Numbered from the stretch's first letter, positions 37,517 to 47,105 are shown. The stretch is DNA of 64,000 nt from Mucilaginibacter sp. KACC 22773 (GCF_028736215.1 NZ_CP117883.1:2790001-2854000); one strand, 5' to 3'. Notes: a model not told the origin generated them from the sequence alone. A program made the numbers and translations.

Positions 37517-40500
37517 ATGGAAATATATCTCCATGCCAAGTTTTTATATCTGTCCCGTACCTATAAAGTCTTCAAACAATCGGCCATTTTATTGCTGATA
37601 CTTATTCCTTTCGGTTCTTTTTCGCAAACAAGCAGTCCATCGGTTATCAACTCCAAACTATACGGTAAAGTGGTGGATGCCACTAATAAACAGCCTATTC
37701 CGGGCGTGGTTATACGTATTAAAGGCACCACCCACGCTGTTGCTACCAACTCCGATGGCGAGTTTAATTTTGTTACAGGCCAAAAGTTTCCATATACCTT
37801 ATTAGTAAGCTTTATTGGCTATGATAAAGTAGAACTTACAGTAAACGGCAGCCCGGTGCAGATAGAACTTAAGCCTGCAGTAAACCAACTTACCGATGTA
37901 GTAGTTGTAGGTTACGGCACGCAGAAGAAAAGTGATGTTACCGGGGCCATCTCGTCGGTACCTAAAGAAAACCTTAACCAGGTATCGGCATCAGTTGATA
38001 ATTTGTTGCGTGGTTCGGCACCAGGGGTCAACGTAACCCAAAGCTCGGGCCAGCCCGGCGCTTCTGCCAGTATCCGTATCAGAGGGGGTAATTCTATCAC
38101 CGGCGGTAACGAGCCATTATACGTTATTGATGGTTTCCCTGTATATAATGATAACGCAAGTGTGGCAACAGGCTCGGGTTCGGGCGCAGGTGTAAATGCA
38201 CTGTCGACCATAAACCCTTCAGATATAGAATCTATCGAAATTCTTAAAGACGCCTCGGCAACTGCCATATATGGTTCAAGAGGCGCTAACGGCGTTATTC
38301 TTATCAGTACCAAAAAGGGCAGGAGGGGTACAAGCGATGTGTCTTACGGCGCTTATTATGGTCAGCAACGAATTACCAAAACACTGCCATTGCTTGATGC
38401 TACGCAGTGGGCCAACCTCCGGAATGACATATTAGCCAGTACCGGCCAGGCGCCATCCTTCACCGCCGATCAGATTGCCGCGTTGGGAGAGGGAAGTGAT
38501 TGGCAGGATGCAGCCTTTCGCCATGCACCGGTACAAAATCACGAACTAAGCTTCACCGGTGGCGATGAACGATCCAGGTTTGCCTTATCCGGCAATTATT
38601 TTAGCCAGGATGGAATAGTGCTCAATACCAATTTTAAGCGGTATTCGCTTCGCGCCAATTATGAGCGTGATATCTCCTCTAAATTCAAGATAGGCCTAAA
38701 CTCTACTACAAGCTATTCAACTACAACAGGCGCAGCTGCCAATACCGGATCGGCCAGTTTGAGCAGCCCTAATTTGATCACCAATATTATAACCACATCC
38801 CCGGTAGTACCCATAAAAGATCAAAATGGTAATTATAACCTGGTTAATCCATATACCAGCGTGCCGTCTAACCCGATCAATGACCTGTTGAACGTTATCA
38901 ATAAAACAAACATCAACAGATCATTAGGTAATTTCTACGGAGAATATACTTTATTGCCGGGTTTAAAGGCAAAAATCAGCCTCGGCGCCGATCTGCTCAG
39001 CACCAAACAAAACTACTTTGCAGGACCAAATACAGCCAACGGTTATGCAGTTGTGGGCATTGCAAGTGTGGGTAATGCCACCGTAAATACATGGCTCAAC
39101 GAAAATACGCTTACGTACGATAAAATTATCGATAACAAACATTTTATCAATATCCTTGCCGGTTATACTACCCAAAAATCCAACGGCGAGGCAGCAACCG
39201 CCGGCTCAAAAAACTTTGTAAGCAGTGCTACAACTTATAATAGCCTGCAAAGCGGCTCACAAACTTCAACACCTACATCAAGCGCGTATAGCTGGGCCCT
39301 TAACTCGTACCTGGCACGTATAAACTATTCGTACCTGCATAAATATAATTTCACGGTTTCGGGCAGGGCCGATGGTTCCTCGCGGTTTGGTGCTGGCAAC
39401 AAGTGGGGTTACTTCCCGTCAGCCGGTTTTTCGTGGAACGCGGTTGAAGAGGATTTTATCAAAAATATCAAATCTATCAGCAGCCTTAAAGTGCGTTTAA
39501 GTGCCGGAGAGACCGGAAACCAGGAGATAGGGCAATACCAGTCGCTGGCAACTTTATCGCCGGTTAATTACGACTTTAACAGTGTGCTGATAACAGGCTT
39601 TGCAGCCAACAGGCTCTCAAATCCAAATTTGAAATGGGAAAAAACCAAGCAGTATGATGTTGGTATCGACCTTGGATTATTGGATAACCGCATCAACCTT
39701 ACTTTAGATGCTTATTACAAAAAAACAAATGACTTGTTGCTGAGTATCCCAATCCCATTATCAACAGGTTATTCTACGTCGTTGCAAAACATAGGCAGCG
39801 TACAAAACAAAGGCCTGGAGGTTGGTATCAACACCGAAAACATAAGCGGTGGGGCTTTTACCTGGAAAACCTCTTTAGTATATGCGCTAAATCGCAATAA
39901 GGTTTTGAGCCTGGGGGCAACGCAAACATCGTTTTTCCCGGCTGTGCCAAATGGCACTTTGGGTATATTGCAGCCGGTTAATATAAAAGTAGGTTTGCCG
40001 TTGGGTACTTTTTGGGGATATAAAACAGCGGGCATATTCCAGTCAGCGGCAGAAATTGCCAGTTCGCCTACGTTGGATACCAAGGCTAATACCAAGCCCG
40101 GCGACCGCAAATATGTCGATACCAATAACGACGGCCTGATTACCGCCGCCGATAAAACCAACCTTGGCAGCTCGCAGCCAAAGTTCACCGGTAGTTTTAC
40201 CAACAACTTCTCTTATCGCCATGTAGACCTGCTGGTGTTTTTCCAGGGATCATATGGCAACAAGATTTATAATGCCCTGCGCCAGCAACTGGAAATTACC
40301 AACCTATCTGCCAACGCCTACGCCAGCGTAGCCAACAGGTGGACGCCCACCAATCCAACCAACGATGTAACCCGGGCAACAAATTCGCCGGTAGCGCAAA
40401 TGTCTGACAGGTATATCGAGAACGGATCGTACCTGCGCCTTAAAAACGTGGTGCTGGGTTATACCTTCAACGGTACGTTGCTCAATAAAATCCGCGCCAA

Positions 40501-40669
40501 GCAGCTGCGCGTTTACGTATCCGCTCAAAACCTGGCCACCATAACCAAATACAAAGGGTATGACCCGGAAGTGAATTCGTTTGAGCAAAACAATACCTCG
40601 CAAGGCATCGACTTTGGCGCTTATCCAAATTACAAAACCTTTTTAGTGGGCTTAAATGTCACTTTCTAA
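37517..40669 (+). CDS. susC: SusC/RagA-family TonB-dependent outer membrane transporter
   Basis: The 1050-residue protein has a long N-terminal signal (hydrophobic ILLLILIPFGSFSQ). A CarboxypepD_reg-like domain (GKVVDATNKQPIPGVVIRIK) follows, then the family hallmark VVVVGYGTQKKSDVTGAISS. A plug domain (IRGGNSITGGNEPLYVIDGF, SIEILKDASATAIYGSRGAN) precedes a 22-strand-type barrel that ends in NYKTFLVGLNVTF. It imports large substrates in an energy-dependent manner together with the SusD lipoprotein. It heads an operon with two sulfatases and an FGE, so the substrate is probably a sulfated organic molecule. No ECF-sigma/anti-sigma pair or hybrid sensor is adjacent. The polycysteine leader upstream is the only visible control element. 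Confidence 0.95.
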   Translation: MEIYLHAKFLYLSRTYKVFKQSAILLLILIPFGSFSQTSSPSVINSKLYGKVVDATNKQPIPGVVIRIKGTTHAVATNSDGEFNFVTGQKFPYTLLVSFIGYDKVELTVNGSPVQIELKPAVNQLTDVVVVGYGTQKKSDVTGAISSVPKENLNQVSASVDNLLRGSAPGVNVTQSSGQPGASASIRIRGGNSITGGNEPLYVIDGFPVYNDNASVATGSGSGAGVNALSTINPSDIESIEILKDASATAIYGSRGANGVILISTKKGRRGTSDVSYGAYYGQQRITKTLPLLDATQWANLRNDILASTGQAPSFTADQIAALGEGSDWQDAAFRHAPVQNHELSFTGGDERSRFALSGNYFSQDGIVLNTNFKRYSLRANYERDISSKFKIGLNSTTSYSTTTGAAANTGSASLSSPNLITNIITTSPVVPIKDQNGNYNLVNPYTSVPSNPINDLLNVINKTNINRSLGNFYGEYTLLPGLKAKISLGADLLSTKQNYFAGPNTANGYAVVGIASVGNATVNTWLNENTLTYDKIIDNKHFINILAGYTTQKSNGEAATAGSKNFVSSATTYNSLQSGSQTSTPTSSAYSWALNSYLARINYSYLHKYNFTVSGRADGSSRFGAGNKWGYFPSAGFSWNAVEEDFIKNIKSISSLKVRLSAGETGNQEIGQYQSLATLSPVNYDFNSVLITGFAANRLSNPNLKWEKTKQYDVGIDLGLLDNRINLTLDAYYKKTNDLLLSIPIPLSTGYSTSLQNIGSVQNKGLEVGINTENISGGAFTWKTSLVYALNRNKVLSLGATQTSFFPAVPNGTLGILQPVNIKVGLPLGTFWGYKTAGIFQSAAEIASSPTLDTKANTKPGDRKYVDTNNDGLITAADKTNLGSSQPKFTGSFTNNFSYRHVDLLVFFQGSYGNKIYNALRQQLEITNLSANAYASVANRWTPTNPTNDVTRATNSPVAQMSDRYIENGSYLRLKNVVLGYTFNGTLLNKIRAKQLRVYVSAQNLATITKYKGYDPEVNSFEQNNTSQGIDFGAYPNYKTFLVGLNVTF

Positions 40670-40687
40670 CCTAATAATTAAACACAA

Positions 40688-42127
40688 ATGAAAAAGATAT
40701 ATATACTGATGGGTGTGGCAAGCGTCCTTTTTTCCTGCAATAAACTGGATGAAAAGCCTGCATCTGTGATTGTAAAAGAACAATTTTTTAAAACACAGTC
40801 GGATGCCGTTGCCGGGGTAACCGCTGTTTATGGCGAGTTGGTGAGTGATGGGACAGAACAGCCGCTTTACGGCAGAGAGATCAACTTCCTTACGGATATG
40901 ACTACCGATGACCTTTCTGCCGGCCCGTCTGCAATCAATCCAAATGTAAGGTCGCTTAGCTCCATTACTTATACGGCGACAAATGATAGGGTACAGGTTT
41001 TATGGCGACAATTATACACAGGTATCAGCCGGGCAAATGTGGCTATCGATCAAATCCCGGCTATGTCTTTTGATGAAACCATTCGCAAGAGGCTGGTGTT
41101 GGAAGCCAAATTTTTACGCGCCCTGTTTTATTTTGACCTGGTACGCCTATGGGGCGACGTGCCACTGGTATTGCATGACCCTACATCTACCGATTTAAAT
41201 AGTTTAAAAACTAACAGAAGTCCGGCTGCCGATGTATATAAACAGGTTATAGCCGACTTAACCGATGCCCAAAATCTACCTGCCGGCTATACCGGAGCGG
41301 ATATAGGCCGAGCTACTGGTGGGGCTGCCAAAACTTTGCTGTTAAAAGTTTACCTCACTCAAAAAGACTGGGCTAATGCGGTTGCTAAGGCAAAAGAAAT
41401 TATTAACGGCCCCTATGGTTATGGTTTAGTTGCCAACTACGGCGATTTGTTTAACAAGGCTACCAAAAACGGCAAGGAACATATCTTTTCGGCGCAATTT
41501 GACTCTAACGGAGGCCTGGGGAATACCAGTACGTTAATGGGGGCTGCGTTCACCGGTTTTGGCGTAAGTGTGCCTGCCGATATTCCGGCCGACAGTTCGG
41601 TTTACAAGCAATTTAGCGCCAATGATACACGGAGGGCGGTTACGTTTTACACATCACTCACAAACCCATCAACCGGAGTTGTTAAAATTTACCCCTCTTT
41701 TTATTTTGGTAAATATGTAGATAGAACAGTGCTGCTTACTTCAAATCAAAGCAGTATAAATTTCCCCGTACTCAGGTATGCCGATGTGCTGTTGATGTAC
41801 TCGGAGGCATTAAATGAAGTTGGAGGTGCAACCGCCGATGCTTACAGCGGTATTAACCAGGTAAGGAACCGCGCCAATACGGGCGATTTAACGCCCGGAC
41901 TTTCACAGGCTGCGTTCAGGGATTCGCTTTACGCCGAGAGGCGGCGCGAGTTTGTACAGGAAGCCCAGCGCTGGTTTGACCTGGCCCGTACAGGCAAGTT
42001 GGTTGAAGCGGTTTCAAAAGTTGCGACAAAAACCAATGTGAGCGCAAAAAATTACCTGTTTCCTATTCCGCAAAGCGAGATTAGTATTAATGCGGGCTTA
42101 ACGCAAAACCCAGGCTATACAAATTAA
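40688..42127 (+). CDS. susD: SusD/RagB-family surface lipoprotein
   Basis: A 479-residue lipoprotein with signal MKKIYILMGVASVLFSC (lipobox LFSC, Cys 17). Family landmarks are YGELVSDGTEQPLYGREINF, the TPR-like helices (VLEAKFLRALFYFDLVRLWG), RRREFVQEAQRWFDLARTGK and the C-terminal IPQSEISINAGLTQNPGY. It caps the SusC barrel and binds the substrate at the cell surface. It starts 18 bp after susC. A 170-bp gap with an inverted repeat separates it from the sulfatase genes. Confidence 0.95.
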   Translation: MKKIYILMGVASVLFSCNKLDEKPASVIVKEQFFKTQSDAVAGVTAVYGELVSDGTEQPLYGREINFLTDMTTDDLSAGPSAINPNVRSLSSITYTATNDRVQVLWRQLYTGISRANVAIDQIPAMSFDETIRKRLVLEAKFLRALFYFDLVRLWGDVPLVLHDPTSTDLNSLKTNRSPAADVYKQVIADLTDAQNLPAGYTGADIGRATGGAAKTLLLKVYLTQKDWANAVAKAKEIINGPYGYGLVANYGDLFNKATKNGKEHIFSAQFDSNGGLGNTSTLMGAAFTGFGVSVPADIPADSSVYKQFSANDTRRAVTFYTSLTNPSTGVVKIYPSFYFGKYVDRTVLLTSNQSSINFPVLRYADVLLMYSEALNEVGGATADAYSGINQVRNRANTGDLTPGLSQAAFRDSLYAERRREFVQEAQRWFDLARTGKLVEAVSKVATKTNVSAKNYLFPIPQSEISINAGLTQNPGYTN

Positions 42128-42149
42128 CAAAGCCATTAGTGTCGGGTCA

Positions 42150-42245
42150 ACGATAAATTGACGGATCGTCTTTAGCTCAGAGTCTTAAGTTCAAAGCCAA
42201 AAAAGGAAAATAACTTTAGACTTACGACTTAGTACTGTTGACTTA
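42150..42245. repeat. Degenerate ACTTA-type inverted repeat between susD and the sulfatases
   Basis: Segments such as CAGAGTCTTAAGTTCAAAGC and ACTTTAGACTTACGACTTAG are imperfectly complementary across a short A-rich spacer. The element may reduce or stop transcription into the sulfatase genes. Confidence 0.4.
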
Positions 42246-42297
42246 ACACTGGTTGGTTTATCAAATTATCATCAACGGAGTTATATAAACAAAACAC

Positions 42298-44199
42298 ATG
42301 AAAACACACTTTAAATCCATCAGCCGGTTATCAAAGGGCACTTTGCTTTCCGGGGCATTGGTGATGTCGGCCATGACATCGGCTTTTGCGCAAAATAATC
42401 AAACGCCGGCTTACCAGGGAAAAGTTGGCAAAACACTTGCCGATTCAAAAGAATGGTGGCCCGCCCCGGTTACAGCCCCCAAAGGCGCGCCAAACGTAAT
42501 CTGGATTTTGCTTGATGATGTTGGCTTTGGTGCTACAAGCGCGTTTGGCGGCATCATTAATACCCCAACTTATGATAGCCTGGCCAATAATGGCCTGCGC
42601 TATACCAACTTTCATACGGCAGCCATTTGCGCACCTACAAGGGCAGCATTACTAACCGGCCGCAACCATCACTATGTACACATGGGCGGTTTTGCGCATA
42701 CCATATTATCGGCAGGCTTTCCGGGTTATGATGGGCGCATACCGGCAGATAAAGGTACCATTGCCGAAATATTGCGCGAGAACGGCTACAACACTTTTGC
42801 GGTTGGCAAATACGGCTTAACGCCCGACGAGGATGCTACCGATGCCGGTCCGTTTGATAGGTGGCCAAGCGGTAAAGGGTTTGATCATTTTTTTGGCTTT
42901 CTTGGTTCGCAAACAGACCAGTACAAGCCCGACCTGGTCGAAGATAACGCCCACGTAAAACCAGATGGAAGGCACCTGAGCGAACAGATAACCGATAAGG
43001 CGATTAGTTACATTGCCCGCCAGCAAAAAGCAGCACCAGACAAGCCGTTTTTTCTGTATTACGCGCCGGGCGCCACACATGCGCCACACCAGGTAGCCAG
43101 GGAGTGGAGCGACCAGTATAAGGGGAAGTTTAACGGGGGATGGGACGTTTTCAGGGAAAAGGTATTTGCCGAACAAAAGCGTAAAGGCATTATTCCCGCA
43201 AACGCAGTGCTGCCTCCGCGAAACCCCGGTATCAAAGCGTGGAATACCCTATCGGCAGATGAAAAAAAACTGTATGCCCGTTTTATGGAAGTTTATGCAG
43301 GTTATCTTACCTATACCGATCATGAAACGGAGCGCTTAATAAGTTATCTGAAACAAAGTAACCAACTGGATAACACCCTGATATTTGTAGTAATTGGCGA
43401 TAATGGCGCCAGTAAAGAAGGCTCGCAGAATGGCGATATCGATCGTTCTATATTGGCTAACGGTGGTTCTGAAGAGGAAACTATTAAATACAATCTTAGT
43501 AAAATAGACGATATTGGTACGCCTAAAGGCACCGAAGTAAATTATCCGTTAGGCTGGGCACAGGCCGCCAACACACCATTTAAATACTGGAAACAAGATG
43601 CCAACTCTGAGGGGGGAACGCGTAACCCGCTAATTGTATTTTATCCTAAAGGCATTAAAGATAAAGGCGGCATACGCACCCAATATAGCCATGTTAACGA
43701 TTTGTTGCCTACCACGCTCGAATACCTGGGCATTAAAGCGCCAGAATACATTAAAGGTGTAAAACAAGATACCTTACAGGGTACATCGCTTGTTTATTCG
43801 TTCGATAACGGCGCTGCACCAACCAGGCACAATTTGCAATACTACTATATTTTTGGGTCGCGCTCTATTTACAAAGATGGATGGAAGGCCGAAGCCTTGC
43901 ATCATACCACTTTTTTTAATACATCGCGTAACCCGGCCGATACCGTCAGAGATTTTAATAAGGATAAGTGGGAACTTTATAACTTAGATAAAGATTTTAA
44001 CGAACGTAATGATCTGGCTGCTAAATACCCCGAAAAGCTAAAGGAGTTACAGGCCTTATTTGATGAGCAGGCGCAAAAGAACAATATTTACCCTTTTATT
44101 GATTGGGACGACGTATTTAAGCAAAGGATCCATAAAAAAACAGGTGTGGCCCAGGCAGATCAAAAGTCGATGATAAACACAACTCCTAAAGGGAAATAG
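42298..44199 (+). CDS. Cys-type arylsulfatase 1
   Basis: The 633-residue exported protein has a Sec signal ending near TSAFAQ and the sulfatase core with metal-binding DD (73-74). The formylglycine motif is C111-A-P-T-R (CxPxR) in ICAPTRAALLTGRNHH. Later blocks VGKYGL, FFLYYAPGATHAPHQ and FVVIGDNGASKEGS fit family S1, with a resemblance to the S1_4 (AtsA-like) branch. The cysteine needs conversion to formylglycine; an FGE-family protein is encoded two genes downstream. It probably acts in the periplasm on sulfate esters imported through SusC/D. Only 3 bp separate it from the second sulfatase. Confidence 0.94.
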   Translation: MKTHFKSISRLSKGTLLSGALVMSAMTSAFAQNNQTPAYQGKVGKTLADSKEWWPAPVTAPKGAPNVIWILLDDVGFGATSAFGGIINTPTYDSLANNGLRYTNFHTAAICAPTRAALLTGRNHHYVHMGGFAHTILSAGFPGYDGRIPADKGTIAEILRENGYNTFAVGKYGLTPDEDATDAGPFDRWPSGKGFDHFFGFLGSQTDQYKPDLVEDNAHVKPDGRHLSEQITDKAISYIARQQKAAPDKPFFLYYAPGATHAPHQVAREWSDQYKGKFNGGWDVFREKVFAEQKRKGIIPANAVLPPRNPGIKAWNTLSADEKKLYARFMEVYAGYLTYTDHETERLISYLKQSNQLDNTLIFVVIGDNGASKEGSQNGDIDRSILANGGSEEETIKYNLSKIDDIGTPKGTEVNYPLGWAQAANTPFKYWKQDANSEGGTRNPLIVFYPKGIKDKGGIRTQYSHVNDLLPTTLEYLGIKAPEYIKGVKQDTLQGTSLVYSFDNGAAPTRHNLQYYYIFGSRSIYKDGWKAEALHHTTFFNTSRNPADTVRDFNKDKWELYNLDKDFNERNDLAAKYPEKLKELQALFDEQAQKNNIYPFIDWDDVFKQRIHKKTGVAQADQKSMINTTPKGK

Positions 44200-44202
44200 C
44201 AG

Positions 44203-45828
44203 ATGAAAAAAACGAGCATTATATGCGCAACGCTTTTGTTAGCCGTTGCAGGCTTGCAACAGGTACAGGCCCAGCAAAAGAAACCGAATATCATCCTTAT
44301 TGTAGTAGATGATATGGGTTACGCCGATTTGGGAAGTTATGGTTCCGAGATCCATACCCCCAACCTGGATAAGCTGGCTTCGCAAGGCCTGCGTTTAAAG
44401 GAGTTTTATAATAACGCCATCTGCGCGCCAACCCGGGCATCTATATTAACCGGGCAAGACCAGCACAAAGCGGGCATTGGTTATTTTGACCAAAACCTGG
44501 GGTTACCGGCTTACCAGGGCTACCTGAACAAAGAATCACTGACTTTGGCCGAAGTGCTAAAACAAAATGGATACAGCACATTAATGTCGGGAAAATGGCA
44601 TGTAGGCAACGATAGCACCAGTTGGCCAAACCAACGGGGATTTGATCATTTCTTCGGTATTATAGGCGGCGCGGCCAATTACTTTAATAGCGGCTACATG
44701 CCACTTGGTGGCGCCAGGTACCCGGTTATTATTGAAGAGGATAACAAACGCTGGCATAAACCGGATGATAGTTATTATATGACCGACGAAATTGGCGATC
44801 ATGCTGCTAAGTTTTTAGACGAGCAAAGCAAAACTAATAAACCCTTCTTTTTGTACCTCACTTTTAACGCACCGCACTGGCCTTTACAGGCCTTACCCGA
44901 GGATATTGCCAAATATAAAGGAAGGTACAACATAGGCTGGGACTCGCTGCGTAAGGAACGCCTGGCACGCCAGGTACAATTAGGCCTGCGCGATGCAAAC
45001 CAGCCGCTTGCCGTACGCGATGCCGAAGTGCCCAACTGGGATAATCTTACCTACGATGAGCAGCAGCTTTGGAAGGCCAAAATGGAGGTTTACGCCGCGA
45101 TGGTTGATAGGATGGATCAAAATGTAGGTAAAGTGCTGGATAAGTTAAAAGCGCTTAAAAAGGATGACAATACGCTCATCGTATTTATATCTGACAATGG
45201 TGCGCCTGCCGAAGATGTGGCGCATGGTAAAGTACACGCAGCCCGTAACATAGGCCCGGTAGGTACATCCGGATCGTTTGAATCGCAGGGAAAAAACTGG
45301 TCGTTTGTTTCCAATTCGCCTTTGCGGTCTTTTAAAGGTGCGCTGTATGAAGGAGGTATGAGCTCGCCGCTGATTGCCTGGTTCCCCGGTAAAATAAAGG
45401 CAAATACTATTGAAAGGGGTACCGCCCACCTGGTAGATCTTGCACCAACATTTTACGATGTGGCGGGCGCCAAATACCCGGCAGCTTACAACGGTACCAA
45501 AATCAACCCATTGATTGGTAAGAGCCTTACCGGATTGTTTTTTAAAGGAGAGGAACTTAACCGCGATAAACCACTATTTTGGGAGCTATGGGGCAATCGT
45601 GCCATTCGCGAAGGCAAATGGAAACTGGTATCGGTATTCCCGGTGAATCAATGGGAATTGTACGATATTGATAACGATAGGGGAGAAACCAATAATTTAG
45701 CTGCCAAGAACCCCGACGTAGTGCGTAAGCTTTCGTTAGAATACCTGCAATGGGTAAATGCAAATAATGTAGTTTTGGATTTTAATTTGATAAAACCGAA
45801 AGCGATACTGGATATTAAAGCAAATTAA
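44203..45828 (+). CDS. Cys-type arylsulfatase 2, AtsA-like
   Basis: A 541-residue sulfatase with signal MKKTSIICATLLLAVAGLQQ, metal ligands DD36-37 and the formylglycine site C74-A-P-T-R. Segments such as GYQGYLNKESLTLAEVLKQ, LMSGKWHVG, FNAPHWPLQALPEDIAKYKG and LRKERLARQVQLGLRDA follow the Pseudomonas aeruginosa AtsA sequence closely as I remember it. AtsA belongs to S1_4 and is made during sulfate starvation. It lies 3 bp after sulfatase 1 and 24 bp before the FGE gene, so the three are one unit. Confidence 0.94.
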   Translation: MKKTSIICATLLLAVAGLQQVQAQQKKPNIILIVVDDMGYADLGSYGSEIHTPNLDKLASQGLRLKEFYNNAICAPTRASILTGQDQHKAGIGYFDQNLGLPAYQGYLNKESLTLAEVLKQNGYSTLMSGKWHVGNDSTSWPNQRGFDHFFGIIGGAANYFNSGYMPLGGARYPVIIEEDNKRWHKPDDSYYMTDEIGDHAAKFLDEQSKTNKPFFLYLTFNAPHWPLQALPEDIAKYKGRYNIGWDSLRKERLARQVQLGLRDANQPLAVRDAEVPNWDNLTYDEQQLWKAKMEVYAAMVDRMDQNVGKVLDKLKALKKDDNTLIVFISDNGAPAEDVAHGKVHAARNIGPVGTSGSFESQGKNWSFVSNSPLRSFKGALYEGGMSSPLIAWFPGKIKANTIERGTAHLVDLAPTFYDVAGAKYPAAYNGTKINPLIGKSLTGLFFKGEELNRDKPLFWELWGNRAIREGKWKLVSVFPVNQWELYDIDNDRGETNNLAAKNPDVVRKLSLEYLQWVNANNVVLDFNLIKPKAILDIKAN

Positions 45829-45852
45829 ACAGATAGCAGAATTAAGGTGGTA

Positions 45853-47028
45853 ATGAAAGGATTAATAATAAAAAGCAAACGGCTATATCGCATAGTTTTA
45901 GTTCTGGTTATTGCAGGCATCGGCCTATCGGCACCATCATGTAAACCCAAACCGGTTGCAGCAGGCATTTTGGTTAAAACTAAATTACCGCCCAAAAAAG
46001 CCATCTGCTGCGAGTCAAATATCCCGGCGCGTTTTCCATCGCTTGCCGGTCAACAGGCCGCCTTGCTGGATAAACCCGGTGTAAGCGCGGGCCATGAAGG
46101 TATGGTTTTTATTAAGGCGGGTACATTTCAGATGGGGGGCGATAATAAACAGGCATTGCCAGATGAATATCCAAAACACCAGGTAAGCGTAAATGGTTTC
46201 TGGATGGATGCGACTGAAGTAACCAACGCGCAGTTTAGCAAATTTGTAAAAGCTACCCACTACGTTACTACCGCCGAGAAAAAACCGGATTGGAACGAAT
46301 TGAAAAAGCAGCTGCCTCCTGGAACCCAAAAGCCGGCTGATAGCTTGCTGGTAGCCGCATCGCTGGTTTTTAGCGCATCAACTCATCCTGTTGATTTGAA
46401 TGATTACAGCCAGTGGTGGGTTTGGAAAACGGGGGCAGACTGGAAACATCCGCATGGCCCTAAAAGTAATATCAAGGGGAAAGATAATTACCCGGTGGTG
46501 CACATCTCCTGGTATGATGCTGTAGCTTATTGCAAATGGGCTGGTAAACGTTTACCTACCGAGGCCGAGTGGGAGTGGGCCGCCCGTGGTGGTTTATCAA
46601 ACAGTGTTTACCCCTGGGGCAACGAGCCTGTTGATGCCGGTAAAGCAAAAGCCAATACATGGCAAGGCCACTTCCCGGATAAAAATATCAATAAAGATAA
46701 ATTTTACGGTGTAGCCCCGGTCTCCAGCTTCGCACCCAATGGTTATGGCTTATTTGATATGGCCGGCAATGTTTGGGAGTGGTGTGCCGACTATTATAAC
46801 AACGATTACTACAAAACGATTAACCGGCCGGGGGGCATAAAAAATCCAGGCGGCGCGGCAAAAAGCTTTGATCCCGACGAGCCTTATGCTATCAAGCGAG
46901 TAATCAGGGGTGGATCGTTCCTGTGCAATGATAGCTATTGCTCGGGCTATCGCGTTGCCCGCCGCATGAAAAGTACCGAAGACAGCGGGATGGAGCACCT
47001 TGGATTCAGGTGCGTTGCTGATAAATAA
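45853..47028 (+). CDS. Formylglycine-generating enzyme, exported
   Basis: The 391-residue FGE-sulfatase domain protein has blocks FIKAGTFQMGGDNKQALPDE, HISWYDAVAYCKWAGKRLPT, EAEWEWAARGG, NVWEWCADYY and RVIRGGSFLCNDSYCSGYRV. C358 and C363 have the five-residue spacing of the catalytic pair in human FGE (C336/C341), so it is probably active and not one of the many non-catalytic domain relatives. The N-terminus is hydrophobic and ends APSCKPK, an imperfect lipobox, so I predict a periplasmic lipoprotein. I chose ATG 45853 over GTG 45847 because AAGGTGG lies just upstream. It is the last gene of the sulfatase unit, with a strong terminator behind it. Confidence 0.92.
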   Translation: MKGLIIKSKRLYRIVLVLVIAGIGLSAPSCKPKPVAAGILVKTKLPPKKAICCESNIPARFPSLAGQQAALLDKPGVSAGHEGMVFIKAGTFQMGGDNKQALPDEYPKHQVSVNGFWMDATEVTNAQFSKFVKATHYVTTAEKKPDWNELKKQLPPGTQKPADSLLVAASLVFSASTHPVDLNDYSQWWVWKTGADWKHPHGPKSNIKGKDNYPVVHISWYDAVAYCKWAGKRLPTEAEWEWAARGGLSNSVYPWGNEPVDAGKAKANTWQGHFPDKNINKDKFYGVAPVSSFAPNGYGLFDMAGNVWEWCADYYNNDYYKTINRPGGIKNPGGAAKSFDPDEPYAIKRVIRGGSFLCNDSYCSGYRVARRMKSTEDSGMEHLGFRCVADK

Positions 47029-47059
47029 TAAGCTTAGGTAAATTTCAAACTAAACAGTG

Positions 47060-47105
47060 AAGCCCGCACAGAATTGAAATTTCCTGTGCGGGCTTTTCTT
47101 TTTTC
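47060..47105 (+). terminator. Rho-independent terminator of the sulfatase operon
   Basis: A perfect 12-bp GC-rich stem (AAGCCCGCACAG with its complement) surrounds a 12-nt loop. A T-rich tail (TTTTCTTTTTTC) follows, 32 bp after the FGE stop codon. Confidence 0.9.
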
